From Chthonomonadaceae bacterium (GTDB taxonomy: Bacteria; Armatimonadota; Fimbriimonadia; Fimbriimonadales; Fimbriimonadaceae): DNA of 64,000 nucleotides. The notes under the pieces were generated by a model, which was not told the origin of the DNA, did no database searches, and saw only the letters and a list, made by a program, of their open reading frames with translations. Made by a program: the position numbers and the translations under genes. Every line of letters begins with the position of its first letter. Position 1 is the first letter of the stretch. Below, piece by piece: positions 1 to 8,321 of this stretch. The stretch spans positions 1,922,001-1,986,000 of the forward strand of contig CP054189.1 of NCBI GenBank assembly GCA_015709495.1. The letters run 5' to 3'.

Positions 1-1440
1 CGACGGGTCGTCAATGGTCCACGAGAACCCAAAATCGGGATCTCTCGCCATCCGAAGACGCATCGAGAGGCCCATCTTTTCGAGCTGCCGCTCGACCGGC
101 AATTCGCCCGGTTGCATCACCCATTTGTCGTAGGCTTCGCCCAGTTTTTCCCCGCCGAACCGCACCAATTCTCTACGTATGGACTCTTCCTCGAACCCAG
201 GCCGTCCGTCCTTGCACTGGTCGTAGAGGGCGCGCATGACGTCGTCCAACGAGCGCTTTCCTGACGTGGCAGTTCGGAGTTCGATGTCGAGGCAGAGTCC
301 CAGAAGCCACCCCGTGTTGTAGTAGTTCACGCCGAATCCGGAGCTATTCCCTCGGCCGTTGTTGGCCTCGCCGACTCGGTAGCTCGCGTCGAACGGGCTG
401 ACCTTGAGCCGCTCTTCGTTGGAACGCGTCCGATTGACGTTCGATTCGACTTGACGATAGAACTCGTCTCGGCCGAACCATCCGGTCCTCGTGGGCAACA
501 GGGAAGCGTAATAGTCGGTAACGCCTTCGAGCCACCACAGCGCGCCGGTTTTGGGTAGCTGGGTGTAGTCAAAGGGTCCGAGCAGGTAGGAGCGAATGCG
601 CTTCACGTTCCAAAGGTGAAAGAACTCATGGGCGCACAGGTACATCGTGCTTGGTCCGACGCCCACAGCGAGTCCGATTTGAGTGCTGGAGAGGTGTTCG
701 AGGCCACCGCCTCCGCTCATCGCTGGGCTCACGCTAAAGTGCCACACGTACTTGCTGTAGGGCAACCCCCCAAAGAACTCAGCTTGGCTCTCCGTCACCT
801 GCCTGCACATTCTCATCACGAACTCGCGGTCGATGTGCTGCTTGAGGCGTCCCCGATAGACGATGTAATGGGGCTTTCCTCGCGCCGAATAGGAGTCCAT
901 GAGAAAATCGCCCATCGTGACAGGGTTGTCGGCGAGGACATCGTAATCCTCAGCGCGATAGCTCCCGTCGCGTCGCTCGTCGATCCCGAGGACGGCGAGC
1001 CACCCGTGGGGCAAGTCGAACGTCAGAAGACAGGGCTCCGTTTTTCGATCGACGACGTACAAGTAGGTGGGCGGGCCACTGTAATGCATCGCTCCGTCAG
1101 CGGGGTTGTTGGCGACCCAATACTTCGCGGTCAGCGATTTCACGCTAGCTGTGTCGACGTTCCACGTGAACGCCTCGGGCTTGGTGAACGCGAGTTCCTT
1201 ACCGGCCTCTGAGGTGAATCGAATGTCCTTGATCCCTGCGGCAAAGTCGCGCAACACGTACGCTCCGGGCGACCAACTCGGGACTTGAAGCGCCGTCGTC
1301 GAGGAAGTCACGGGCACGGTCATGGTGACCTCGAGCCTTTGCTGCTCGGGAAGCGCTTTGACCTTGTAGCCGATGTCGGCCAGGCACAAGGCCGCGAAGG
1401 CCATCGCGGCCGACCCAATTAGGAGTCGTATCGTTCGCAT
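1..1440 (-). CDS. M61-family (glycyl aminopeptidase-like) secreted metallopeptidase, 3' end off window
   Basis: The frame reads 480 codons from an ATG at 1440 without a stop and leaves the window at base 1, so the C-terminus (often a PDZ domain in this family) is missing. The N-terminus has a signal peptide (MRTIRLLIGSAAMAFAALC). The first ~170 residues include the M61 N-terminal domain signature VPSWSPGAYVLRDFA. The zinc site is HEFFHLWNVKRIR, with the first His at about residue 271; a downstream WWLEGVTDYYASLL supplies the third-ligand Glu. It is probably an exported, zinc-dependent aminopeptidase for Gly/Ala peptides; the substrate is inferred from the family. It lies 29 bases after the M28 peptidase gene on the same strand, so the two are probably co-transcribed. 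Confidence 0.88.
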   Translation of the reverse strand, partial: MRTIRLLIGSAAMAFAALCLADIGYKVKALPEQQRLEVTMTVPVTSSTTALQVPSWSPGAYVLRDFAAGIKDIRFTSEAGKELAFTKPEAFTWNVDTASVKSLTAKYWVANNPADGAMHYSGPPTYLYVVDRKTEPCLLTFDLPHGWLAVLGIDERRDGSYRAEDYDVLADNPVTMGDFLMDSYSARGKPHYIVYRGRLKQHIDREFVMRMCRQVTESQAEFFGGLPYSKYVWHFSVSPAMSGGGGLEHLSSTQIGLAVGVGPSTMYLCAHEFFHLWNVKRIRSYLLGPFDYTQLPKTGALWWLEGVTDYYASLLPTRTGWFGRDEFYRQVESNVNRTRSNEERLKVSPFDASYRVGEANNGRGNSSGFGVNYYNTGWLLGLCLDIELRTATSGKRSLDDVMRALYDQCKDGRPGFEEESIRRELVRFGGEKLGEAYDKWVMQPGELPVERQLEKMGLSMRLRMARDPDFGFSWTIDDPS

Positions 1441-1469
1441 TGCGATTCAATTGTATCTGGCGGAGCCGC

Positions 1470-2942
1470 TTACGGGTTGCGTTTGAAGGGCCCATCCTTC
1501 ATCCCCGACTCGAACGCGGTCAGATAGAAGAGCCGCGCGGCGTTCACGATCTTGTCGAAATTGATCTTGTCGATCGTGTCGGAGGGCTGGTGGTAGTCAG
1601 GGTGGAACCCGGTGAACAGGAACGCGATCGGGATGCCCTTGGCGGCGAAGCTGTAGTGATCGCTCCGGGTATAAACGCCCTCTTCGTCGTATTCGAACTC
1701 AAACCCCACATGCTTGTTCTGTTCGAGGATCATCTCGTGCAATTCGTTGGAGATTCGTTTGCTTCCGACAAGGTGGATCGTGTTGAGGTTGTCGCTTGCG
1801 GCCTCCCCTTGCTTTTCCTCGTTGCGCCCGACCATGTCGAGCTGCAACTCGCAGACCATCTTCTCGTTTGGGATGATCGGATTGTCAGCGTAGTGTTTGG
1901 AGCCGATCAGCCCCATCTCTTCCCCGCAAAACCACATGACGAGGATGCTGCGCTTAGGTCGGACCGGATTCGTCGCAAGGGCTTTGGCGACGAGCATCAC
2001 CGCGGTGCTGCCCGAACCGTCGTCGTCAGCGCCCCAGTAGACGGTCCCATTCTGAACGCCAAGGTGATCGAGGTGGGCTCCGATGCCCACCACTTCGTTC
2101 TTCAGCACGGGGTCGCTTCCTTCGAGCAATCCCACCACGTTGGGCACCCCTACTTCCTCGGTTTGAACCTTCACGACGACCTTGGCGGAGGTTTCGGTGG
2201 TTTCGAGTCGGGCGGTCGCATCAGGAAGGTCGTCGAGCGAAACCAGCTTGGGATCGACCCTAACGGATTTCGCAAGCTCCTTGGCGACTTCGAGGCTGAT
2301 CTCCCCTCGGAAGCTCGCGCGGCTTGTGCGCGTCCCGCCCCGGGAAACCGACCATTGCGAGTCGGCGGTGCTCTTTACGACCGTTAGCACGGCTGCGGGG
2401 CGGGCGGTGAAGAGTTGCTGCCGGAGTCGCCTTCCGACTTGGGCGGCGGACACGACCACGATCTTCCCTTCGAGAGCGGAGGGATTGTCAAGCGAAGGGT
2501 CTGCGCCCGTGGCCCGAACAAAGGCTACGTTGCCCTCGACTTCGCCATCGGCGGACGATGCGAAGCGCAACGATTTGAACTGTTTGTCGCCGACTTGCAG
2601 GAGCGTCTCCTCCGGATTCGAGCGGCTTCGTTGGAAGGGCACGTTCTGAAAATAGGTGCCGTTGTCGCCGATCGCCTTGAAGCCCCATTCCTTAAGATGC
2701 TTGGCGATGTACTCCGCCGCCTTCTGATAGCCGTCCTGACCCGTTCCGCGGCCCTGACACTCAGGACCAGCGAGATAGCCGAGGTACTCCTTGGCGTCGG
2801 CGAGCGAAATCGACTCGAAGCCGGTCTTGACTCGTTCTGCAGGGGGGACTGCTCCAGCGAACTGGGCGGGCGCCCAAGCTGCAAGGCCCGCAAACAACGC
2901 GACGGAAAGCAAACGAGAAGGATGACCGCTCATGATTCCCAT
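1470..2942 (-). CDS. M28-family zinc aminopeptidase, secreted
   Basis: 490 residues. A signal peptide spans roughly residues 1-30; Met1 and Met4 are both possible starts. A PA-like inserted domain lies at about 100-250 (GKIVVVSAAQVG). The M28 co-catalytic zinc domain follows, with GAHLDHLG (His290, Asp292), the bridging Asp in YWGADDDGSG, the catalytic Glu pair in MWFCGEEMG, the Asp in DMVGRN and the last His in FHPDYHQPSD. These are the full ligand set of the family, so it should be active. It probably trims N-terminal residues from peptides outside the cytoplasm. It is the first gene of a likely two-gene unit with the M61 peptidase and is transcribed divergently from the glycosyltransferase at 3005. 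Confidence 0.93.
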   Translation of the reverse strand: MGIMSGHPSRLLSVALFAGLAAWAPAQFAGAVPPAERVKTGFESISLADAKEYLGYLAGPECQGRGTGQDGYQKAAEYIAKHLKEWGFKAIGDNGTYFQNVPFQRSRSNPEETLLQVGDKQFKSLRFASSADGEVEGNVAFVRATGADPSLDNPSALEGKIVVVSAAQVGRRLRQQLFTARPAAVLTVVKSTADSQWSVSRGGTRTSRASFRGEISLEVAKELAKSVRVDPKLVSLDDLPDATARLETTETSAKVVVKVQTEEVGVPNVVGLLEGSDPVLKNEVVGIGAHLDHLGVQNGTVYWGADDDGSGSTAVMLVAKALATNPVRPKRSILVMWFCGEEMGLIGSKHYADNPIIPNEKMVCELQLDMVGRNEEKQGEAASDNLNTIHLVGSKRISNELHEMILEQNKHVGFEFEYDEEGVYTRSDHYSFAAKGIPIAFLFTGFHPDYHQPSDTIDKINFDKIVNAARLFYLTAFESGMKDGPFKRNP

Positions 2943-3004
2943 TACTTCGCCAAGGGCCGCCAGGTTCCCTTCTTTGCGCGAATTCTCGCAGGTACGCTTG
3001 GCCC

Positions 3005-4120
3005 GTGCGGACCGGAATCACGCTGGCGATGATCGCCCGAAACGAGGAGCGTTGCTTGGCGCGATGCCTCAGTTCGGTGAAGGACCATGTCGAGAGCATC
3101 GTCGTCGTCGATACGGGTTCGACCGACCGCACGCCTGAAATCGCGCGTTCGTTCGGAGCGCGGGTCGAGGCTATCGAATGGCCCGGCGCATTCGACGAGG
3201 CTCGGAACGCATCCCTTGCCTTGGTCGAAACTGAGTGGGTCCTGTGGCTCGATGCTGACGAGTGGTTTGTCGAAGGGCACGCCTCTCAGCTTGCCGTGGC
3301 GAAAAGGCGCGAGGACGCGTTCGGCTACCTCCTTGTCCGGCGCGATCTATTCCCGTCAGGAGGATTCGGCGAACAGGTCCTGCTTCGGCTTTGGCGTCAT
3401 GATCCCTCGCTGAGGTTTGTGGGGGTGATTCATGAGCACTTGGACCCTGATGCACTCGAACGGGCGACAAGCCGACGGAAGGTCTTCGAATCAAGAATCG
3501 CGTTTTTTCACGACGGGTTCCGACCCGAGCCTTCCGAGGAGAAGCTGGCGCGAAACGTTCCTCTCTTGCGGAAGGAACTCGAATTGCGTCCGGGTCAAAT
3601 CTATTACGAGATCGAGCTTGCGAACAGCCTCGAACGGATGGGCGATCCTGAAGGGTTGGTTTGGCGAGAGAGACTCTTGAACAAGCTCTTGGCCATGGCC
3701 GACCTCGATGATCCGCCCGATAACACGGTGAGCCTTTTCTTCTGCAACTACCTTGCCGGCCTTGCCGACTCCGATCTCCGAAGCGCCGAGGCCGACGCCG
3801 TGATCCGGCTTGCGCGCGGGTGGTTCGCGCTTCACCCCACCGTGCTTTCGCTCGTGGCACAGACGGAAATCCGTCGGGGGAATCTGGTCGGCGCGTACGC
3901 CGCGCTCCGCGATGTCGAGCAATCGGCCGAGTCCGGCGCCTACGACCGGACCACCTCGACGAACCCGATCCTGCTGGGAGAAGGGCTCTATCTCAACCTT
4001 GGGATCGTGGCGCATCAGCTTGGGAAGCTGGACGTCGCCAAGCGGTCGTATCGTAAGCTGCTGCAAATCCACCCAGATCATCCGGTCGCCGAACAAAACC
4101 TTAGGCTACTGGGGAGCTAA
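3005..4120 (+). CDS. Family 2 glycosyltransferase with C-terminal TPR repeats
   Basis: 371 residues from a GTG start. Residues 1-230 form a GT-A fold family 2 domain: ITLAMIARNEE at the start, VVVDTGSTDRTPEIA as the nucleotide-binding segment and WVLWLDADEWF as the DxD-type metal site. The remainder is helical, and the end (LGIVAHQLGKLDVAKRSYRKL, LQIHPDHPVAEQNL) reads as TPR repeats. This architecture is common in glycosyltransferases that modify peptides, proteins or lipid-linked sugars, but the acceptor cannot be told. No membrane segment is seen, so it is probably cytoplasmic. Its stop codon overlaps that of the convergent acylphosphatase gene. Confidence 0.85.
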   Translation: MRTGITLAMIARNEERCLARCLSSVKDHVESIVVVDTGSTDRTPEIARSFGARVEAIEWPGAFDEARNASLALVETEWVLWLDADEWFVEGHASQLAVAKRREDAFGYLLVRRDLFPSGGFGEQVLLRLWRHDPSLRFVGVIHEHLDPDALERATSRRKVFESRIAFFHDGFRPEPSEEKLARNVPLLRKELELRPGQIYYEIELANSLERMGDPEGLVWRERLLNKLLAMADLDDPPDNTVSLFFCNYLAGLADSDLRSAEADAVIRLARGWFALHPTVLSLVAQTEIRRGNLVGAYAALRDVEQSAESGAYDRTTSTNPILLGEGLYLNLGIVAHQLGKLDVAKRSYRKLLQIHPDHPVAEQNLRLLGS

Positions 4121-4389
4121 TGAGTGGGGCCGATGTCGAAGTTGGAAGGGGGCTCGCCGACATGGCTGTCAACCTCTACGGAATCGATTCTGCCCGGCCC
4201 CTGCTGAAGTCTCACCACGAATGAATCAAGCGTCGAGGGCCCTTCGGCATACGCCACGATCTCTACTCCGCCGTCAGACCTGTTCCAGACCCTTCCCCGC
4301 AGACCCACATAGGTCGCTTCGCGATAGACAAAGGCGCGAAAGCCGACCCCTTGAACCTGGCCCCGGACCACGATTCGATACCCGGTCAC
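4117..4389 (-). CDS. Acylphosphatase
   Basis: 90 residues, the normal length for the family, which hydrolyses carboxyl-phosphate bonds such as those of acetyl or carbamoyl phosphate. The signature is complete: YRIVVRGQVQGVGFRAFVYR holds the phosphate-binding loop and catalytic Arg, and GLRGRVWNRSDGGVEI holds the catalytic Asn. It lies 12 bases after the Asp-box protein gene on the same strand, so it is probably translated from the same message. No functional link between the two is evident. Confidence 0.93.
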   Translation of the reverse strand: MTGYRIVVRGQVQGVGFRAFVYREATYVGLRGRVWNRSDGGVEIVAYAEGPSTLDSFVVRLQQGPGRIDSVEVDSHVGEPPSNFDIGPTH

Positions 4390-4401
4390 TCAACTCCTCG
4401 C

Positions 4402-7380
4402 CTACCCATCGGCATCGCCTCCCCTTCCGAAGCCTTGCCCCGGCTCGGGCGCAGCGAGCTTCAGGGTCGTCGTCGATTTGACCCCGGACAACTCAAATTC
4501 CATGGAGTAACTGCCGATCTTGAGGTACTCCGGCCGGGTCTGCGAAAAGGCGTCGGATAGGGCTTCTTCCAAGGTCTTCGGTTTTCGCTTCCTAGGGTCC
4601 TCGGTGGGGGCGCTCGATGACCTTAGCTTGAGGTCGATTTCGTATTGCTGGAGACCCTTCCGGAGATCGAGCTGTGTTTCGATGACGACCTTCTTATCGC
4701 CATCGACCACTCGTACGGTCGCCTTGCCGGCAGTCTGAGTCCAGACCCACCCGGTCGCCGTGAGTCGAGGGTCCTCGGGCTCGGCATAGGGGGTTCGCCT
4801 GCGCATTTCCAAGTTCGGATCGCGCCGCACGTCTGAGGCTGCAAAGAGGTGCAGGGGCTCCTCGCGCACCTCGTCGGTAAGTTCGTGGAGCGGTTTGATC
4901 TTGACGACGTACACGCTGCGGCCGTGGGTTCCTGCGACAAGGTCGAGGTCGCGGGGGTGAATGACGATGTCATGCACCGCGCATCGAGGAAGCCCGGTGA
5001 AGAGGGGTTCCCAGTGGTTTCCGCCATCGAAGCTCACGAAGACGCCCATCCCGGTGCCGACGTAGAGTAGTCTCTTATCTACCGGGTCCTCTCGAATGAC
5101 GTTGACGAACTCATGGGGAAGATCGCCTGCGATCGAGGTCCACGTCTTTCCGCGGTCGGTGGATTTCCAAACGTAGGGCCGGTAGTCGTCGTCCCGGTAT
5201 CCGCTCTGCGTGACGTAGACGGTATTGGCGTCCCATTTTGACGCGATCACCCGCGAGACCCATTTTTCGGGCTCCGGGGTGGACACATCGACCCATGTCT
5301 CGCCCATGTCGGGCGTCATCATGACTCTGCCGTCGTCGCAGCCCGCATAGAGAAGTCCGAACTTGAACGGACTCTCGTCGAGGACTTTGAGGGTGGAAAA
5401 AGGTACGTCCCCGTTGGGCTTGTTGCGAGTGATGTCGCCGCTGATGGCGGTCCATTTCTTGCCCATGTCGAGCGAGCGCCACACCCTTTGCGAACCCACG
5501 TAAACGACGTCGGGATGATGCGGCGAGACGATGAACGGTGAAACCCAGTTGAAGCGGTTGGGGTCCTCCCCGCGAGGGTTCGGCGGCCTCGTCGACCAGC
5601 GCTGGCCCGATGCCTGATCGATGGCGGAATGGGCCCCGAATTGGGAAGCGATGTAGACCACGTCGCCACCGTTGCGCGGATCGAGGGCCACCCAACTTCC
5701 GTCTCCGCCGCCGATCGCTTGCCACTGGTGGAGGGGGCTTCGCCCTGGGTTGTAGTTGCTCGGCCCCTTCATCGTGCCGTTGTCTTGAAGCCCGCCATAG
5801 ATGTTGTAGGGCGTCTTCATGTCGACGGCTATCGTCGTGAACTGCCCCACCGATACGTTATTGAGGTGCCGCCAATGCTCGCCATCGTCGCCCGTCTCAT
5901 AGAGCCCGCCGTCGTTGCCGACCAGTATCCGCTTCGGGTTGCGCGGGTCGTACCACACGTCATGAAAATCGACGTGCGCTTGGGGAGCTTCTCTCGCCCA
6001 CGTTTTTCCGCCGTTTCTCGACCGAAGCAGCGGCACCCCGGTGGTCATTACGTCGTTCGGGTTGTGGGGCGAAACGCGGATTTTGCCCCAGTAGTACCCT
6101 CCGTGATTGCCGAACCGATACTCATGCGAGCGCTTCCAGGTCCTGCCGAAGTCGTCGCTCCGGTAAATCTCGTGCTCCACATATCCAAGGCGAAGGGGGT
6201 TGGGATTGCGCTGAGCGATCTTTTCGTAGAGATCGGCCATTTTGAGGCTGCCCGACTTCACGCCCTCGATCGCGTTGGCGACGGTGAAGTCTTGGGGCAT
6301 GTACTGCCGGAAGAACCGATCCAGCAGATTCGTATCGAGTTTGAGGAACAACTCTTCGTCCAGCTTGAGGAACCTGCGGACCGTCAGCGTGCCCGGTCGA
6401 ATGTACTCATCCTCAAACAGCTCGTCCGGGTTGGGATTGAAGTTGTCGACGAAGGCGTAGACGACTCCGCTCTTCGAAGGAGTGGTAGCGAGCCCGATTC
6501 TCCCGAGCGCGCCTTGGGGAAGCCCGTCCGAGACTTTCTGCCACGTCTTTCCTGCGTCGGTGCTTCGGAAGACCCCTGAGCCGCGGCCCATGTCCCGAAA
6601 GTCCCACGCGCGCCGCTCGCGCTCCCATGCCGCCGCATACACGGTGTCGGGCCGGCCGGGGTCGATCTCCACATCGATCGCACCCGTCGTGGGGCCCAAC
6701 TTGAGGATCTGCTGCCACGTCTTTCCGCCGTCCGCGGTCTTGAATATCCCGCGCATGTCGTTATGGGTGTAGAGGTGGCCGATCGCGGCGACATAGGCCA
6801 CGCTTTCGTTTCGGGGGTCGAGTTTGATCCGGCCGATGTGGTTCGTATCGACGAGCCCAACGTTTTGCCAGGTCTTGCCCTCGTCGGCCGACTTGAAAAC
6901 TCCGGTGCCCTGGTAGCTGGTGCGTTGGCTGTTGGCCTCGCCTGACCCGACCCACAGGGTCTTTCCATCGCTCGAAACCGCGACCGCGCCGATTCCAAAG
7001 CTACTTTGGTCTTCAAACAGCGGGGTCCAACTGATCCCGCGGTCTTCGCTCCGCCAGAGTCCCCCCGTCGCATAGGCAACGTACAGCTTCTCCGGATCGC
7101 GTGCGGGGGCTGTGATCGCCACGACCCGGCCGCCTTGGATTTCGGGTCCTACGCTTCTCCACGCGAGCCCGCCGAGAAAGCCCTCCCGTTCCATTTGCAG
7201 GCGTCGCTCGTATCCGCGAACCCGTTCGGCGGAGTTCATGCCCGTTCGCGGCGCGTGATACTTCGAAATTTCGTCCTCGGGCGAGGACGGCGGTCTTAGG
7301 TAGGAGGGTAAATCTTGCGCCGGAATTGACGAGGACGATAGCCAAAACGCGACAAGAAAGAGGGGGCAGAATCGGTTCAC
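4402..7380 (-). CDS. Secreted Asp-box (BNR) beta-propeller protein, sortilin-like
   Basis: 992 residues from a GTG at 7380. I prefer this start because it puts a signal peptide (MNRFCPLFLVAFWLSSSS) at the N-terminus; the frame extends to another GTG at 7443, next to a terminator hairpin, and that one has no ribosome site. At least eleven Asp-box motifs of the form S-x-D-x-G-x-T-W are visible (SEDRGISW, SADEGKTW, TADGGKTW, STDAGKTW, SDDFGRTW, SLDMGKKW, STDRGKTW, SFDGGNHW among them). This implies one or two large beta propellers of the VPS10/sortilin or exo-glycosidase type. No catalytic residues can be assigned, so it may be a binding protein rather than an enzyme. A C-terminal domain after about residue 830 is unassigned. 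Confidence 0.88.
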   Translation of the reverse strand: MNRFCPLFLVAFWLSSSSIPAQDLPSYLRPPSSPEDEISKYHAPRTGMNSAERVRGYERRLQMEREGFLGGLAWRSVGPEIQGGRVVAITAPARDPEKLYVAYATGGLWRSEDRGISWTPLFEDQSSFGIGAVAVSSDGKTLWVGSGEANSQRTSYQGTGVFKSADEGKTWQNVGLVDTNHIGRIKLDPRNESVAYVAAIGHLYTHNDMRGIFKTADGGKTWQQILKLGPTTGAIDVEIDPGRPDTVYAAAWERERRAWDFRDMGRGSGVFRSTDAGKTWQKVSDGLPQGALGRIGLATTPSKSGVVYAFVDNFNPNPDELFEDEYIRPGTLTVRRFLKLDEELFLKLDTNLLDRFFRQYMPQDFTVANAIEGVKSGSLKMADLYEKIAQRNPNPLRLGYVEHEIYRSDDFGRTWKRSHEYRFGNHGGYYWGKIRVSPHNPNDVMTTGVPLLRSRNGGKTWAREAPQAHVDFHDVWYDPRNPKRILVGNDGGLYETGDDGEHWRHLNNVSVGQFTTIAVDMKTPYNIYGGLQDNGTMKGPSNYNPGRSPLHQWQAIGGGDGSWVALDPRNGGDVVYIASQFGAHSAIDQASGQRWSTRPPNPRGEDPNRFNWVSPFIVSPHHPDVVYVGSQRVWRSLDMGKKWTAISGDITRNKPNGDVPFSTLKVLDESPFKFGLLYAGCDDGRVMMTPDMGETWVDVSTPEPEKWVSRVIASKWDANTVYVTQSGYRDDDYRPYVWKSTDRGKTWTSIAGDLPHEFVNVIREDPVDKRLLYVGTGMGVFVSFDGGNHWEPLFTGLPRCAVHDIVIHPRDLDLVAGTHGRSVYVVKIKPLHELTDEVREEPLHLFAASDVRRDPNLEMRRRTPYAEPEDPRLTATGWVWTQTAGKATVRVVDGDKKVVIETQLDLRKGLQQYEIDLKLRSSSAPTEDPRKRKPKTLEEALSDAFSQTRPEYLKIGSYSMEFELSGVKSTTTLKLAAPEPGQGFGRGGDADG

Positions 7381-7444
7381 GGAAACGGAATTTCGACGAT
7401 AAGTGCCCGGTGTCCTTTCGAATCTCCAGAGGGGACGGCTCACC

Positions 7445-7477
7445 CAAAGAAAAGGGAGCGGGCCTCGGCTCGCTCCC
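7445..7477 (-). terminator. Rho-independent terminator after the small secreted protein gene
   Basis: On the minus strand a 7-bp perfect stem (GGGAGCG at 7477-7471 with CGCTCCC at 7460-7454) is followed by a T-rich run, TTTTCTTT. It sits 25 bases past the stop codon of the secreted protein gene at 7502 and should separate it from the Asp-box gene. Confidence 0.75.
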
Positions 7478-7501
7478 TGACAAGCTAACGTTCGAAGGGG
7501 T

Positions 7502-8206
7502 TCAGTCGACCTTTTCGACTTTGATCTTGCCGGTGATGGGTTCAGGCGCTCCAGGCGTAGGGAAGTTCTCCCAAGCGCTCTCCAACTTGATCATGTCAGA
7601 CGCCTTCGTATCCAGCCAGATCAGCCCCTTGGCGGTCGCGGGGATGGAGCCGCCCGTCTCCTTCACGGTGTAGGAGATCTTCGCGGTTTCGTACTTGCCG
7701 ACCGTTTCGACGGCCTCAAACTTGTAAGTCGCCGTGAACGGTTTGATTCCAAGCTTGTCATCTCCCTTGCCCTCGAACGTCCAGGAGTCCCCGACGTTGA
7801 TCGCCTTGCTGGGGTAGTAGAACGAGGTCAGCGCCGCGGCGCGATAGCTATCTTCTCCGGAATCGTCGCCGGTGATCGAGATCACCTCGCCGTTCGCCTT
7901 CATTTTGGAACGAGTCGGCGGGGACGGCGGCATCGGCATTTCCTGGCCGCCGAACGTGATGACCATGCTGGACTGCTCTTCCTCGACCGTGTAATCGCCG
8001 TTCGCATCGACCGAGACGATCTTGGACTTCAGCAGCGCCGAAAGTCCGACGGTCATCCCTTGCGCTTCGAATTCGCCGGTCAGTCGGTAGGTGGAAACGT
8101 CGCCAGCCTTTCCGCTGAACTTCAGCGTATGGCCCTGAAACGACGCGGTGGCTAAGATTGCAGAGGTCGCAAGCGACAACAAGAGCGCGGTGCGGATTGA
8201 TTTCAT
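7502..8206 (-). CDS. Secreted protein of unknown function, DUF6263-like
   Basis: 234 residues with a signal peptide (MKSIRTALLLSLATSAILA). The mature part is beta-rich and shows the pattern of small exported proteins resembling DUF6263: an early FSGKAGDVSTYRL segment, a middle YPSKAINVGDSWTFEGKG segment and a late YKFEAVETVGKYETAKISY segment. The resemblance is from memory and weak; I assign no function. There are no cysteines and no membrane segment after the signal. The gene follows glnA on the same strand and ends at a clear terminator. Confidence 0.8.
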   Translation of the reverse strand: MKSIRTALLLSLATSAILATASFQGHTLKFSGKAGDVSTYRLTGEFEAQGMTVGLSALLKSKIVSVDANGDYTVEEEQSSMVITFGGQEMPMPPSPPTRSKMKANGEVISITGDDSGEDSYRAAALTSFYYPSKAINVGDSWTFEGKGDDKLGIKPFTATYKFEAVETVGKYETAKISYTVKETGGSIPATAKGLIWLDTKASDMIKLESAWENFPTPGAPEPITGKIKVEKVD

Positions 8207-8279
8207 GTGCGGTTCATCTCCCTTTGAGGCGTCCCGTGCTGTCGGGACGGTTTGGTCTCCCCGCCATTTTAACGCCTGG

Positions 8280-8306
8280 GGGCCCGCATCGAGAGAAAAC
8301 GGGCCC
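8280..8306 (-). terminator. Possible terminator hairpin after glnA
   Basis: A perfect 7-bp inverted repeat, GGGCCCG (8280-8286) with CGGGCCC (8300-8306), lies 15 bases past the glnA stop on the minus strand. The run after it is not T-rich, so termination here is uncertain. Confidence 0.35.
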
Positions 8307-8321
8307 GATGGTCCCTATCGG

